DNA of 64,000 nucleotides from Hyphomicrobiales bacterium (GCA_017305715.1 JAFKKG010000008.1:1-64000); one strand, 5' to 3'. Shown: positions 35,803 to 44,658, numbered from the stretch's first letter. Numbers and translations are program-made. Notes: generated from the letters alone by a model not told the origin.

Positions 35803-36573
35803 ATGATTGTGAAATCCAGTCTCTTCGCCGGTTTGGCTCTGACGATCGTGGCCCTCACCTGGCCGCTGCGGCTGTTCGACGGCAACGTCGCCGCCTGCAA
35901 GGACACCACAAGCACCACCCGCGTCGAAGCCTGCAGCCGGGCCATCAACGCCACCGGCTGGCACTACGACAATCTGGCCTGGGCCTATGCCAACCGCGGC
36001 GATGCCCACCGGCTGAAGGGCGAAGCCGATCTGGCGATTGCCGATTACGACCAGGCCATCCAGCTCGAGCCCCATCGCAGCATCAACCATCACAACCGCG
36101 GCCTCGCCTATCAGGCGAAGGGCGATCTCGACCGCGCCATTGCCGATTACAGTGAGGCGATCAGCCGGTGGAACCTGCGGAAAAATTCCAGCAAGGGTGA
36201 TTATCTGAGCCACCGCGCCGATGCCTACAAGCAGAAGGGCGATCTGGCGCTGGCGATGACCGATTACAACGCGGCGATCCGCCTCTCCTCGCACGACAGC
36301 GATCTCTATTACAATCGCGGCCTGCTGTTCAAGGCCATGAACGAGACCGATCGCGCCATCACCGACTTCACCCGCGCCATCGCCGAGTTCGATCCCGCCG
36401 AACATCCGCTGACCGACAAGCGCGAATACTTCTCGGAGCGCGGCGAAGCCTACAAGGCCAAGGGAGAAGCCAAGCTCGCCCTGGCCGATTTCGCCCAGGT
36501 CAGCTCGATCGACGCCTCCCTCGCCCGTACCGTCAAGGCGCGGCCCCGGCTGGCGAGCGTGATCACCCGATAA
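35803..36573 (+). CDS. TPR-repeat protein with N-terminal anchor
   Basis: A 256-residue protein with a hydrophobic N-terminus (MIVKSSLFAGLALTIVALTW) that may be a signal peptide or an anchor. Tandem TPR units follow: NRGDAHRLKGEADLAIADYD, HNRGLAYQAKGDLDRAIADY, HRADAYKQKGDLALAMTDYN and more, about six in all. It has a Cys pair near residues 31-46 and no catalytic domain. It would act in the periplasm as a docking protein. It resembles the two TPR proteins near 5-7 kb in plan but not closely in sequence. A strong terminator follows. Confidence 0.88.
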   Translation: MIVKSSLFAGLALTIVALTWPLRLFDGNVAACKDTTSTTRVEACSRAINATGWHYDNLAWAYANRGDAHRLKGEADLAIADYDQAIQLEPHRSINHHNRGLAYQAKGDLDRAIADYSEAISRWNLRKNSSKGDYLSHRADAYKQKGDLALAMTDYNAAIRLSSHDSDLYYNRGLLFKAMNETDRAITDFTRAIAEFDPAEHPLTDKREYFSERGEAYKAKGEAKLALADFAQVSSIDASLARTVKARPRLASVITR

Positions 36574-36596
36574 GCAGCATCTGCGGCCAACGGACA

Positions 36597-36635
36597 GAGA
36601 GCGGATTAGCGTCAGCTAATCCGCTCTCGCTTTTT
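36597..36635 (+). terminator. Strong terminator after the TPR gene
   Basis: GAGAGCGGATTAGC and GCTAATCCGCTCTC form a perfect 14-bp stem with a GTCA loop. TTTTT follows two bases later. Confidence 0.9.
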
Positions 36636-36849
36636 CACGACAATCAAACTTTATCGCGCGCGATTACAAAACCTCGTCCTCTCGATGGCGAGGCGTAGCC
36701 GCGTTTTCCGGCTGCCAAAAACAAAACGACGTTGGACGGGTGATCTTCAAATCGGGTTCGACCTCGACGATCCCCAACGTGACGTCACGCACAGATGGCG
36801 CCACGCTCCTGTGGCAAAAGCCCTCATCATTCAAACACAGGAGGCGACA

Positions 36850-39171
36850 ATGGGCTTTTTTGATTCAGTAGTGAAAGTTGTAACCGCGCCGGTGAAGGCC
36901 GTCGTGCACACCGTGCAGAACGTGGCGTCCGACGTGGGTCATGCCGCCAGTTCGGCGGCGAGCGCGGTCGTCCACACCGCGGAACAGGCGGTTGGCACCG
37001 TGACGCATGCAATTGGCAATACCGCCACCTGGGCGCTCGGCGCTGCTCATACCGCCTTCACCGGGGTCGAGCACGCGATCAGCGCCACGGCCTTTGGAGC
37101 AGGATTTGCCGCAAAATCGATGTTGAATTTTGGCGTCCACGCGGTCGACCAGGCCGCCCATTCGGTGGTCAACGCCGGGCATCAAATCGTCGATCTCGGA
37201 ATCCACGAAGCCTCGTCCGTCGCCAAGTCCATCGGCCACACCGCCGTCGACATCGGACAGACGGTGGCCAAGGACGCCGCGCATGTCTTCACCACAGTGA
37301 CGCATGGCGTCAGCACGCTCGGCAGCGAAGCCGCCCACACGGTCGGCGGCATTACCCACGCGATCGGCGACGGCGCGAGCGCCATCGGCAAGGGCATCGT
37401 CCACACCGCCGGTGACGCGCTGAGCACCGTCGGCAAGGTCGGCGGCGACATCGTTCACACCGCCGGCAGCGTCGTCGGCGATATCACCCATGGCAACCTC
37501 GGACATATCGGCAAGGATATCGTCGCCGGTGCAGGCAAGACCGCCTCCGATCTGGCTCACGGCGCCAGCGCAATTGCACACGACGCTGGACAGACGGCGG
37601 CCGGCGTCGGCCATGCGGTCGTCGAGGCCGGCTCCGCCGCAGCTTCCGGCGCACTCAACATGATCGGCACCGCGGCCGGTGTCGCAGGCTCGGTCGCCAA
37701 GGATTACGAGCACTCGATGGGCGTTCTGGTGAAGGATGCCGTCGATTCGGTGGCGCAGATCGCCAAGAGCGAGGTCGCGGTCGGTTACGGCGTGGCGGGT
37801 ATCGCCGCGAGCACGGTCGGCACACCGGTCGGCGATTTCTACGCCAACGTCGCCAAGCACTATGGCGATGCCGCGATCGGCACGCTGGACCATGTCAACC
37901 AGGCGATCGACGACGCCGTCGTCAAGGCCACCACCGCGGGCGGCGATCTCGCCAACTCGGTCGGACATGGCGCCGACGTGCTCAGCCATGACAGCAGCAA
38001 GGTGATCGGCGATATCTCGCGCGGCGACTACGCTGCCGCGCTGCATGACGCCGGTCAGTTTGGCCACGATGCCCTCCAGGTCGGCAAGGACTTTGCCGGC
38101 GCGGAAGTGGAAGGCGCCAAGGCGCTGGCCGCGATCGCCACCGGCATCGGAACCGTGCTGGGCGGCCTGAACGAAGCCATGGCCCGGGCCGGCGGCGGCT
38201 TCGTCTCGGCTGTCGGCGAGACGGTCGGCGGCAAGGTCGGTCATGCGATCGGCGATGCCGGTGACGCGCTCGGCAAGACCACCGCCATGACCGCTGACCT
38301 CGTCGAGGGCAATGTCGAGGGCGCCGCCGTGGAAGGCGCCAAGCAGCTCGGCGGCCTCGCCGGCCAGTGGGTCGGTGACCACGTCATCAAGGACCTTGCA
38401 AGCTCGCTCGGCGACAAGGTTGGCGGTGTCGTCGGTGACGGCATCAAGGCAGCCGGCGATGCAGCCGCCGACGCCGTCAAGGATGGGTTGAAGGATCTCG
38501 CGGGCTCGGCCGCCGGCAAGGGCATCGACGCCATCAAGGGTGGCGACGACCATGCGCCGAAATCTGACGGGCATGGCGACGCGGCGACCCCGCCCGTCAA
38601 GGCCGACCACGACCAGTCGCTGCTCGAAAAGGCCCAGCACGCCGTTGACGACGCCGCCCATCACGCGATCGACAAGGCGGGCGACATCCTCGAGAAGGCG
38701 ACCCATGATCCGACCTGGCTGCTCAACCAGGCCGCCGACGCGATCAAGGATCACTTCGGCAAGGGTGCGACCGACGCGCTCGCCAAGCTGCACGGCATGA
38801 CCGACGGTTCGCATGACGCCAGCTCGTCTGCGCACACTGCGGACGGCGCCCACACCGGACAGACGCATTCGGCCCTCACCGAGGCGCCGGCGGCGACGGG
38901 CGGCAACGAGGCGGGTCACGACCTGCACGCGCTGCTGCAAAATGCCCTGCACGGCATCTCCTTCTCGGATCCGCAGCTGCTGGGTCTCGATGGGCAGAGC
39001 CATGGCGCTGCTGGCGGCATGATCGTCATCGGCGGCCACGAAATGGCGCTGGAAAGCCTGACGCAGGTTTCGCAGCCGCACGTGCCGGTCTACGATCACG
39101 ATATGCCGGCGCACTTCGAAATGCCGTCGCTGGCGGCGCTGGACAGCCACTTCGCCCACCATCTCGTGTAA
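36850..39171 (+). CDS. Large Ala/Gly/His-rich amphipathic repeat protein (773 aa)
   Basis: The ATG follows ACAGGAGGCGAC, so the in-frame codons further up are left out. The 773-residue product has no cysteine and no signal peptide. Its first 220 residues hold 19 histidines; 11 of them (20, 31, 42, 53, 75, 97, 119, 130, 152, 163 and 185) share one phase of an 11-residue repeat. Units read like HTAEQAVGTVTHAIG. Such hendecads form long helices with one constant face, as in LEA proteins and apolipoproteins. The middle is Ala/Gly-rich, the region 545-650 is acidic and Lys/His-rich, and the tail ends HFEMPSLAALDSHFAHHLV. A role in membrane binding, desiccation or metal binding is guesswork. It stands alone between terminators. 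Confidence 0.8.
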   Translation: MGFFDSVVKVVTAPVKAVVHTVQNVASDVGHAASSAASAVVHTAEQAVGTVTHAIGNTATWALGAAHTAFTGVEHAISATAFGAGFAAKSMLNFGVHAVDQAAHSVVNAGHQIVDLGIHEASSVAKSIGHTAVDIGQTVAKDAAHVFTTVTHGVSTLGSEAAHTVGGITHAIGDGASAIGKGIVHTAGDALSTVGKVGGDIVHTAGSVVGDITHGNLGHIGKDIVAGAGKTASDLAHGASAIAHDAGQTAAGVGHAVVEAGSAAASGALNMIGTAAGVAGSVAKDYEHSMGVLVKDAVDSVAQIAKSEVAVGYGVAGIAASTVGTPVGDFYANVAKHYGDAAIGTLDHVNQAIDDAVVKATTAGGDLANSVGHGADVLSHDSSKVIGDISRGDYAAALHDAGQFGHDALQVGKDFAGAEVEGAKALAAIATGIGTVLGGLNEAMARAGGGFVSAVGETVGGKVGHAIGDAGDALGKTTAMTADLVEGNVEGAAVEGAKQLGGLAGQWVGDHVIKDLASSLGDKVGGVVGDGIKAAGDAAADAVKDGLKDLAGSAAGKGIDAIKGGDDHAPKSDGHGDAATPPVKADHDQSLLEKAQHAVDDAAHHAIDKAGDILEKATHDPTWLLNQAADAIKDHFGKGATDALAKLHGMTDGSHDASSSAHTADGAHTGQTHSALTEAPAATGGNEAGHDLHALLQNALHGISFSDPQLLGLDGQSHGAAGGMIVIGGHEMALESLTQVSQPHVPVYDHDMPAHFEMPSLAALDSHFAHHLV

Positions 39172-39195
39172 GCCGGTTGGCGGTAACGAAGATCA

Positions 39196-39223
39196 GCCCC
39201 ATCACGCGCCAGCGTGGTGGGGC
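39196..39223. terminator. Bidirectional hairpin between convergent genes
   Basis: GCCCCATCACGC and GCGTGGTGGGGC pair over 12 bp with one wobble around GCCA. It lies between the convergent amphipathic-protein and Liv-type binding-protein genes and could serve both. The T run is weak. Confidence 0.6.
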
Positions 39224-39230
39224 CGCATCT

Positions 39231-40457
39231 TTAGTTGACCCGCTTGATCAACGGGCATTCGCTCTCGGCCAATGATGAGTAAACCTCGCCGCCCGGCACT
39301 TTTTCGAGGACGTTATAATACTCCCAGGGCGCCTTGACGTCGGATGGATCCTTCACCTGCACGAGGTAGAAGTCATGCACCAGCTTGCCGTCCTCGCGCA
39401 CCTTCGCCCCTCTGGCGTAGAAATCATCGACCGGCATCGAGCGCATTTTCTCCAGCACCGGATCGGTGGCATCCGACCCGACCGCTGCGACGGATTTCAG
39501 ATAATGGCTGACGCCTGAGTAGACCGCTGCCTGCGGTGCGGTGGGCATGGCGCCGCGCAGCTTGAAGAAGCGCTGGCCGAATGCCCGGGTCTCGTCGTTG
39601 AGCGCCCAGCACCACGCCGTGAGCGTCGTCAGGCCCTTTGCGATTTTCGGGCCCATGGCATGAACGTCCGTGAGGAACATCAGTTCGGCGACAGGCTTTT
39701 GCTTGCCCGTGTTCATGCCGAACTCGTTCCATTGTTTCATCAGGTTCACGAGCTGATCGCCGGCATTGGCGAAGGCGATGATCTTGGCGCCGGACGCCTG
39801 GGCCTGCAGGATGAAGGAACTGTAGTCCGCATTGCCGATCGGGTGGTAGACGGCGCCGAGCGACTTGCCCCCTGTCGCCGTCAGCACGCGCTGCGACTCC
39901 ATCACCATGTTCTTGCCGAACGCATAATCGGCCGCGATGAAGAACCAGGTGTCAAAGCCCTGATTGACCAGCGTGCGGATCGGCCCCGACACCAGATTGT
40001 AGGAATCGTGCAGCCAGGCCAGGCCGTTGCGGGAACATTGCTTGCCGCTGAGTTCGGTGGTCGCAACGGCCGAATAGACCACGATCTTGTTCTTGTCCCG
40101 CGCCAGTGACTGGATGGCAAGGCCGACCGCCGAGTTGGAGACGTCGGCGACCATATCGACGCCGTCGACATCGAACCATTTGCGGACGATGCCGACGCCG
40201 ATGTCCGGCTTGTTCTGGTGATCGGCGGATACGATCTCGACCCTCATCGACGGCACCAGCTTCTGAAAATCTTCCGCCGCCATTTTGGCGGCCGTGACGG
40301 AGCCCGGCCCGCTCAGATCGGACAATGGCCCGGTCTGGTCATTGATGATTCCGATCCGGATGACGCCATCGGAAAGTTCGCCGGCACGCGCGGCCGGCAA
40401 GCTTCCAGTGACAATTCCGACGACGAGAAGGATAGCGATGCGGCCGTTCCAGATCAT
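39231..40457 (-). CDS. Branched-chain amino-acid-type (Liv) ABC binding protein, orphan
   Basis: The ATG at 40457 follows GGAAAGGTG. The 408-residue protein has a signal peptide (about 1-24) and then the type I periplasmic fold: VIRIGIINDQTGPLSDLSGPGSV at the start of the mature part and VDMVADVSNSAVGLAIQSLA. FIAADYAFGKNMVMESQRVL and NADYSSFILQAQASGAKIIAF follow. Members bind amino acids, amides or aromatic acids. No permease or ATPase gene is near. Its partner may be encoded elsewhere. Confidence 0.9.
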   Translation of the reverse strand: MIWNGRIAILLVVGIVTGSLPAARAGELSDGVIRIGIINDQTGPLSDLSGPGSVTAAKMAAEDFQKLVPSMRVEIVSADHQNKPDIGVGIVRKWFDVDGVDMVADVSNSAVGLAIQSLARDKNKIVVYSAVATTELSGKQCSRNGLAWLHDSYNLVSGPIRTLVNQGFDTWFFIAADYAFGKNMVMESQRVLTATGGKSLGAVYHPIGNADYSSFILQAQASGAKIIAFANAGDQLVNLMKQWNEFGMNTGKQKPVAELMFLTDVHAMGPKIAKGLTTLTAWCWALNDETRAFGQRFFKLRGAMPTAPQAAVYSGVSHYLKSVAAVGSDATDPVLEKMRSMPVDDFYARGAKVREDGKLVHDFYLVQVKDPSDVKAPWEYYNVLEKVPGGEVYSSLAESECPLIKRVN

Positions 40458-40509
40458 GCGAACACCTTTCCAATATGGCGCTATGGTTTCCTTCCCTTTC
40501 ACGAACGGC

Positions 40510-41217
40510 TTAAGCTGCCGTCTTCGCCTTCGACTTCAGCTTTGCGACGGCCTTCTGCACCGCCTCCGCGCGCTTCTTCAGCCATGGTTCGGCCTCGCGG
40601 CGCATGTTGGCAATCAGTTCGGGCGGCGCGTTCTGCACGGTGAGATCGAATGGCGGCTGCGGCTGATATTCCAGCATCAGCTGGAGCTTTTTCGCGACGT
40701 CTTCGCCGCACAGTTCGGAGGCGACCTGGAAGCCGAAATCGATGCCGGCGGTCACCCCGCCGCCGGAGATGCGGTTGCGGTCGATCACGACGCGCTCATC
40801 CACCGCAATCGCACCGAAGGCGGCAAGCTGGTCGCTCATCAGCCAGTGGCAGGCGGATTTGTAGCCGTCGAGCAGCCCGGCGGCGCCGAGGATCAGGCAG
40901 CCGGCGCACACCGACGTGATGTAGCGCGCCGAGCCGCCCTTGTCGCGAACGAACGCGACCAGTTCATCATCGTCCATGGAGGCGACCTGGCCCGGCCCAC
41001 CGCCGATACAGAACACGTCCAGCTCCGGACAGTCGGCAAAGGTGGTGGTCGGCAGCAACGGCAGGCCGACATCGCTGACGACGGGTTCGATGCGTTTCCA
41101 GAGCAGATGCACGCGAACATTCGGCAGGCGGGCCCAGACTTCGAAAGGCCCGGTGACATCCAGTTGGGTCATCCCGGGATAGAACAGAATTCCGATCTCG
41201 ATCCGCTTGTCGGACAT
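40510..41217 (-). CDS. DJ-1/PfpI-family protein (isonitrile-hydratase-like)
   Basis: A 235-residue protein of the DJ-1/PfpI superfamily. It opens IEIGILFYPGMTQLDVTGPFEVWAR. It has the acidic GGGPGQVASMDDDELVAFVRD region and the nucleophile Cys in ITSVCAGCLILGAAGLLDG. The same layout is seen in isonitrile hydratases, which convert isonitriles to N-formamides. The C-terminus is a Lys/Ala-rich helix (EAVQKAVAKLKSKAKTAA) not needed for the fold. It is divergent from an AraC/GlxA regulator 103 bp away, which probably controls it. Confidence 0.85.
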   Translation of the reverse strand: MSDKRIEIGILFYPGMTQLDVTGPFEVWARLPNVRVHLLWKRIEPVVSDVGLPLLPTTTFADCPELDVFCIGGGPGQVASMDDDELVAFVRDKGGSARYITSVCAGCLILGAAGLLDGYKSACHWLMSDQLAAFGAIAVDERVVIDRNRISGGGVTAGIDFGFQVASELCGEDVAKKLQLMLEYQPQPPFDLTVQNAPPELIANMRREAEPWLKKRAEAVQKAVAKLKSKAKTAA

Positions 41218-41320
41218 GCAGCATTCTCCGCTTTTCAATCCGGCGATGTTGACAGGCGGACCGCTTTGCCGAAATGTCATAATACACGCAATTCCTGCCA
41301 ACCTCCGCCAAGGCGCTGTC

Positions 41321-42310
41321 ATGGCCCGTGCCGCCCCTGCCCGCCGTGTGGTCTTCGTCCTGTTCGAGGATTGCCTGCTGCTCGACTTCGCCGGGCCATT
41401 GCAGGCCTTCGAGCTGGCCTGCGAAACCGCCGAGCCCGGCCGTGCGCCCTATGTCTGGCAGATCTGCTCGCTGAAGGGCGGGCCGGTCCGCACCTCGTCC
41501 GGCCTGGAGGTGATGACGACGTCCCTTGCCGACTGCAACCGCACCGGTATCGACACCCTGATCGTCGGTGGCGGGCCCGGCGTTCATCGCGCCGCGGCGG
41601 AGGCTGCGCTGGTCAAGTGGTTCGCTCTGGCTGCGCCGAAGGTCAGGCGGGTCTGCTCGGTCTGTACCGGCACGTTCATTCTGGCGGCGGCCGGCCTGCT
41701 GCACGGGCGGCGCGCGGTCACGCATTGGGGCTCCTGCGAGCTGTTGCGCGCAAAATATCCTGACGTGTCGGTTCAGGTCGATCCGGTCTATGTGCACGAC
41801 CGCGGCATCTGGACATCGGCCGGCGTCACGGCCGGCATCGACCTGGCGCTCACGCTGCTGGAAGACGATCTCGGCCACCGCGAGGCCATGCGCATCGCGC
41901 GGCGGCTGGTGGTGTTTCTCAAGCGGCCCGGCGGGCAGGCCCAGTTCAGCGTGCCGTTGTCGCTGCAATCGTCCGAAGATACCGCGTTCGAAAACATCTC
42001 GAGCTGGATGCAGGATAATCTGCGCCGCGATTTGCGCGTCGAGAGTCTGGCCGAACGCGCAGGCATGAGCCCCCGCACCTTCGCGCGGGTGTTTCGGCAG
42101 AAGACCGGCCGCACGCCGGGCAAGGCGGTGGAAGAGTTCCGGGTCGAGGCCGCCCGCCGGGCGCTGGAAGAATCCGCCTCCAGCATCAAGGAAATCGCGG
42201 CACGCTCCGGCTTTCAAAGCGAGGAGCATCTGCGCCGCGCCTTCCGCCGCCGCCTGAACGTGCTGCCGCAGGACTATCGCGTGCGGTTTTATCAGGGGCA
42301 GCGGCCCTAA
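41321..42310 (+). CDS. GlxA-type AraC regulator with DJ-1/PfpI domain
   Basis: A 329-residue regulator with an N-terminal DJ-1/PfpI domain (about 8-180) and a C-terminal AraC domain. The first has the opening VVFVLFEDCLLLDFAGPLQAFELA and the Cys region RRVCSVCTGTFILAAAGLL. The second (about 225-325) has LAERAGMSPRTFARVFRQKTG and IAARSGFQSEEHLRRAFRR. The DJ-1 half senses a small ligand. Its gene is divergent from that of an enzyme with the same fold, so the substrate of that enzyme may be the inducer. The ATG at 41321 gives the standard domain start. Confidence 0.92.
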   Translation: MARAAPARRVVFVLFEDCLLLDFAGPLQAFELACETAEPGRAPYVWQICSLKGGPVRTSSGLEVMTTSLADCNRTGIDTLIVGGGPGVHRAAAEAALVKWFALAAPKVRRVCSVCTGTFILAAAGLLHGRRAVTHWGSCELLRAKYPDVSVQVDPVYVHDRGIWTSAGVTAGIDLALTLLEDDLGHREAMRIARRLVVFLKRPGGQAQFSVPLSLQSSEDTAFENISSWMQDNLRRDLRVESLAERAGMSPRTFARVFRQKTGRTPGKAVEEFRVEAARRALEESASSIKEIAARSGFQSEEHLRRAFRRRLNVLPQDYRVRFYQGQRP

Positions 42311-42376
42311 GCCGCTGGCTCACCCGCCCGCCCCTGCCGCCGTGGAACCACGCAGCGGGCCGGACGTTGACGTCCC

Positions 42377-42538
42377 ATGAAGATGGCCAAGGCAATCCGC
42401 CAGCAGGCAGCCACCGCGGAGCGGGTCGCGGCGCGCACCGCCGATGTGGTTGTCGCCGGCCAGATGACATCGCTGGCACGGGCTTTCCGCACCCAGGCCG
42501 AGATCATCAAGAAGCAGAAGAAAAAGAAGAAGAAATGA
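42377..42538 (+). CDS. Small basic protein with poly-lysine tail (53 aa)
   Basis: A 53-residue frame whose stop overlaps the next gene's start (ATGA). The product is helical and basic (MKMAKAIRQQAATAERVAAR at the start) and ends in KKQKKKKKKK. It has no cysteine and no membrane segment. A nucleic-acid or membrane-surface role is suggested only by charge. Coupling to the next frame argues that it is real. I recognise no family. Confidence 0.6.
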   Translation: MKMAKAIRQQAATAERVAARTADVVVAGQMTSLARAFRTQAEIIKKQKKKKKK

Positions 42539-42759
42539 GCTTTTCCGTAACAGCCAAATGCCGCCACGGCGAATTGCTGCATCGCCGGAAGACGGCGGAA
42601 GCTGCGCTCAGAAAAGCCCGGGAAATGTCACGCGCCGGCTGTTACGACATCACGATCACGACGCCGCAGGGGCGCAGCTACCACTCGTCCGAATTCGCGG
42701 ACTTGCCGCGTACGCCCGCAGAGCGGCCGGTTCGGAAATCGCATTCATCGCACCCTTGA
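42535..42759 (+). CDS. Small hypothetical protein (74 aa)
   Basis: Coupled to the preceding gene by ATGA. The 74-residue product has a compact fold-like N-terminal half (SFSVTAKCRHGELLHRRKTAEAALRKAREM) with two cysteines in the whole chain. A strand-rich middle (DITITTPQGRSYHSSEF) is followed by a basic Pro/His tail. The pattern resembles small alphaproteobacterial proteins of unknown function. No enzyme motif is visible. Confidence 0.65.
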   Translation: MSFSVTAKCRHGELLHRRKTAEAALRKAREMSRAGCYDITITTPQGRSYHSSEFADLPRTPAERPVRKSHSSHP

Positions 42760-42784
42760 TTGGAATTGATCCGGAGATTTACCC

Positions 42785-43033
42785 ATGACCGACGATATCC
42801 CGACCCAGCCGTTTGTTTACGAAGGCCTCGACCCCGTCCCTGAACCCAAATCCACCATCGCGGAGGTCTCCGACGCCGTCAAAGGCGCAGCCGGCCGGGT
42901 CAGCGATGCCATCAAGACCGGCCGAAAACCCGGCATGCCGCTGAGCATCCTCAGCAACATCGCGCGTGAAGCACCGCTCGGATCGCTCCTGGCCGCGTTC
43001 TTGCTGGGCGTCGCGGTGGCCAGGCGGCGGTGA
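42785..43033 (+). CDS. Small tail-anchored protein (82 aa)
   Basis: An 82-residue protein with an acidic N-terminus (MTDDIPTQPFVYEGLDPVPE), a basic amphipathic middle (AVKGAAGRVSDAIKTGRKPG) and a C-terminal membrane segment (LGSLLAAFLLGVAVARRR) ended by three arginines. This build resembles ElaB/YqjD-type inner-membrane proteins that anchor through the C-terminus. It lies 25 nt after the previous small gene and may be the third member of an operon. Confidence 0.65.
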   Translation: MTDDIPTQPFVYEGLDPVPEPKSTIAEVSDAVKGAAGRVSDAIKTGRKPGMPLSILSNIAREAPLGSLLAAFLLGVAVARRR

Positions 43034-43273
43034 AGCGGTGCGCCGCCCCCGTTTGGATCCAGCGACGTGGTCGCGGGCCTGGCCGTGGGGCCCTGACGGA
43101 ACGCCCGCTCAGATGGTTGGCCGGTTACGGACGCCGCCGCGCAGCGCATAACACGGATTAGCGACTTCCGCGTAGTGCGAGGAGCAGCCGAGACGGAGCG
43201 TAATCCGCCATCTTGTTTCGCATGCAGCGGGTGATTACGCTTCGCCCCGCCCGCTTCACGACGAAAGCGCTCC
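43034..43273. other. Intergenic DNA with GGATTA/TAATCC repeat
   Basis: No gene is seen. The inverted words GGATTA and TAATCC occur about 50 bases apart (around 43154-43208), and a further copy TGATTACGCTTCGCCCCGCC follows. The words resemble those of the terminator near 36.6 kb. This looks like a degenerate intergenic repeat. Confidence 0.4.
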
Positions 43274-43990
43274 ATGCGACCCACCATCATCTGCCACATG
43301 AGCACGTCGATCGACGGACGCCTGCATCCCAGCCGCTTCACCCGCGCGGCGCCGGGGATTTCGTGGGACGTTTTGCGCAGCCACTACGAAAAAGTGCATG
43401 ACAGCTTCGAGGCCGATGGCTGGATCATCGGCCGCCGAACCGCCAGTGAAATGGCCAAGGGCGCCGAACGGAATATCGCCTCGGCGCCGAAATGGCCGCG
43501 TGAAGCGCATATTGGCGACGTTAAAGCCCGCAAGCTTGCCGTCACGATCGACCCATCGGGCCAGGTCCATTACGGCAAGGACAATATCGGCGGCGACCAT
43601 GTCGTTGCGGTACTCGGTGAGCAGGTTTCCGACGCCTACCTCGCTGAGCTCAGAGAGGATGGCGTGTCATATATCTTTGCCGGCGCCAAAGGCGGTGATC
43701 TCTCCGGCGCGATGCAGCAACTGGCCGCGCATTTCGGCGCCCAAAAGCTGCTGCTCGAAGGCGGCGGCAAGATCAATGGCGCCTTCCTCAAGCACAGACT
43801 GATCGATGAGTTCAGCACCTTGATCTACCCGGGCGTCGATGGGGTCGCCGGCTCGGACAGCATTGTCGATTACACCGGGCCGGAGGGCGATCGTCCGGGC
43901 GCCGGGCAGACATTACGGCTGATCCATTGCGAAGCGCTGGAGGGCGGGATGGTGTGGCTGCGGCATAAGGTGGAGCGCAGGGCGGATTAG
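43274..43990 (+). CDS. RibD C-terminal/dihydrofolate-reductase-like protein
   Basis: A 238-residue protein of the RibD_C/DHFR fold. It starts PTIICHMSTSIDGRLH and has the WIIGRRTASEMAKG segment. The nucleotide-binding stretch is ILEGGG-like (KLLLEGGGKINGAFL), followed by LIDEFSTLIYPGVDG. In riboflavin synthesis such domains reduce a pyrimidinone with NADPH, but the deaminase domain of RibD is absent. The function is thus an unspecified NADPH reductase. Its stop lies shortly before the heme oxygenase gene. Confidence 0.88.
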   Translation: MRPTIICHMSTSIDGRLHPSRFTRAAPGISWDVLRSHYEKVHDSFEADGWIIGRRTASEMAKGAERNIASAPKWPREAHIGDVKARKLAVTIDPSGQVHYGKDNIGGDHVVAVLGEQVSDAYLAELREDGVSYIFAGAKGGDLSGAMQQLAAHFGAQKLLLEGGGKINGAFLKHRLIDEFSTLIYPGVDGVAGSDSIVDYTGPEGDRPGAGQTLRLIHCEALEGGMVWLRHKVERRAD

Positions 43991-44094
43991 GTGTGGTCCG
44001 CGCGGGCCGGTTGAAATGCTGCGGCTTGCGAGTTTTTTCGGCTATACGAACGGGGGAACTGTTTCAGCCGTCCAGCGTTGCATTTCGGCTATCT

Positions 44095-44658
44095 TTGATT
44101 TCTCGGGATGCATTTGCCTTGCGACAATACTTGAAGGGTAGAACGGCGCCGCTCCACAGCGAACTGGACGCCATTGTTGGGAAACTGGATACTCTCAGAA
44201 GCTACAAGCACTATTTGGATGCTTTGCTTTCCTTTCGGGAGCCCCTTGAGCGGGCGGTCAGGCAAGCGCGGCCCCTCGCGCGGCTCGGCTTGCGTCCGAA
44301 ATTCATCGCCAGTGCGATCCGCCGGGACATGGATGATCTCGGCCTCCCCGCCCCGGCTCCGGATATGGGCACCACAACCATCATCGATACGTCCCAACTG
44401 GTTGGAACGCTCTATGTGCTCGAAGGTTCTGCGCTAGGCGCGCGAATGGTTTTTCGGCGCGCGCTTGACCTCGGACTTTCAGCCCAATTCGGCGCGCGGC
44501 ATCTGGCTTGCCAGATGCAAGACAAAGCCAGTTGGGCGGAGTTTCTCGCCGTCCTCGACCGGCACGACCAATCGAATGCCGAAGACACGGCCCGGGCCTC
44601 TGTTGCCGCATTCGAACACGCCCTGATCGCGTTCAGGGGCTCGCCCAGTGAACATTAA
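44095..44658 (+). CDS. bphO: Heme oxygenase for the bacteriophytochrome (BphO type)
   Basis: Heme oxygenase opens heme to biliverdin, the chromophore needed by the phytochrome encoded next. The proximal-ligand helix reads LKGRTAPLHSELD, with the His in its standard place. The distal helix has VGTLYVLEGSALGARMV, which carries the family's glycine pair region. The 187-residue form starts at TTG 44095. Another TTG (44119) and a GTG (43993) are in frame, and none has a good ribosome site, so the start is uncertain. The stop overlaps the phytochrome start by 11 nt, which marks a joint operon. Confidence 0.88.
   Translation: MISRDAFALRQYLKGRTAPLHSELDAIVGKLDTLRSYKHYLDALLSFREPLERAVRQARPLARLGLRPKFIASAIRRDMDDLGLPAPAPDMGTTTIIDTSQLVGTLYVLEGSALGARMVFRRALDLGLSAQFGARHLACQMQDKASWAEFLAVLDRHDQSNAEDTARASVAAFEHALIAFRGSPSEH

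Noticed and set aside
36778-36789. Perfect palindrome CGTGACGTCACG 60 nt before the amphipathic-protein gene
   Set aside because: The half-sites are only two bases apart, not six, so it is not the same site class as the CRP-type palindromes; left as a curiosity.
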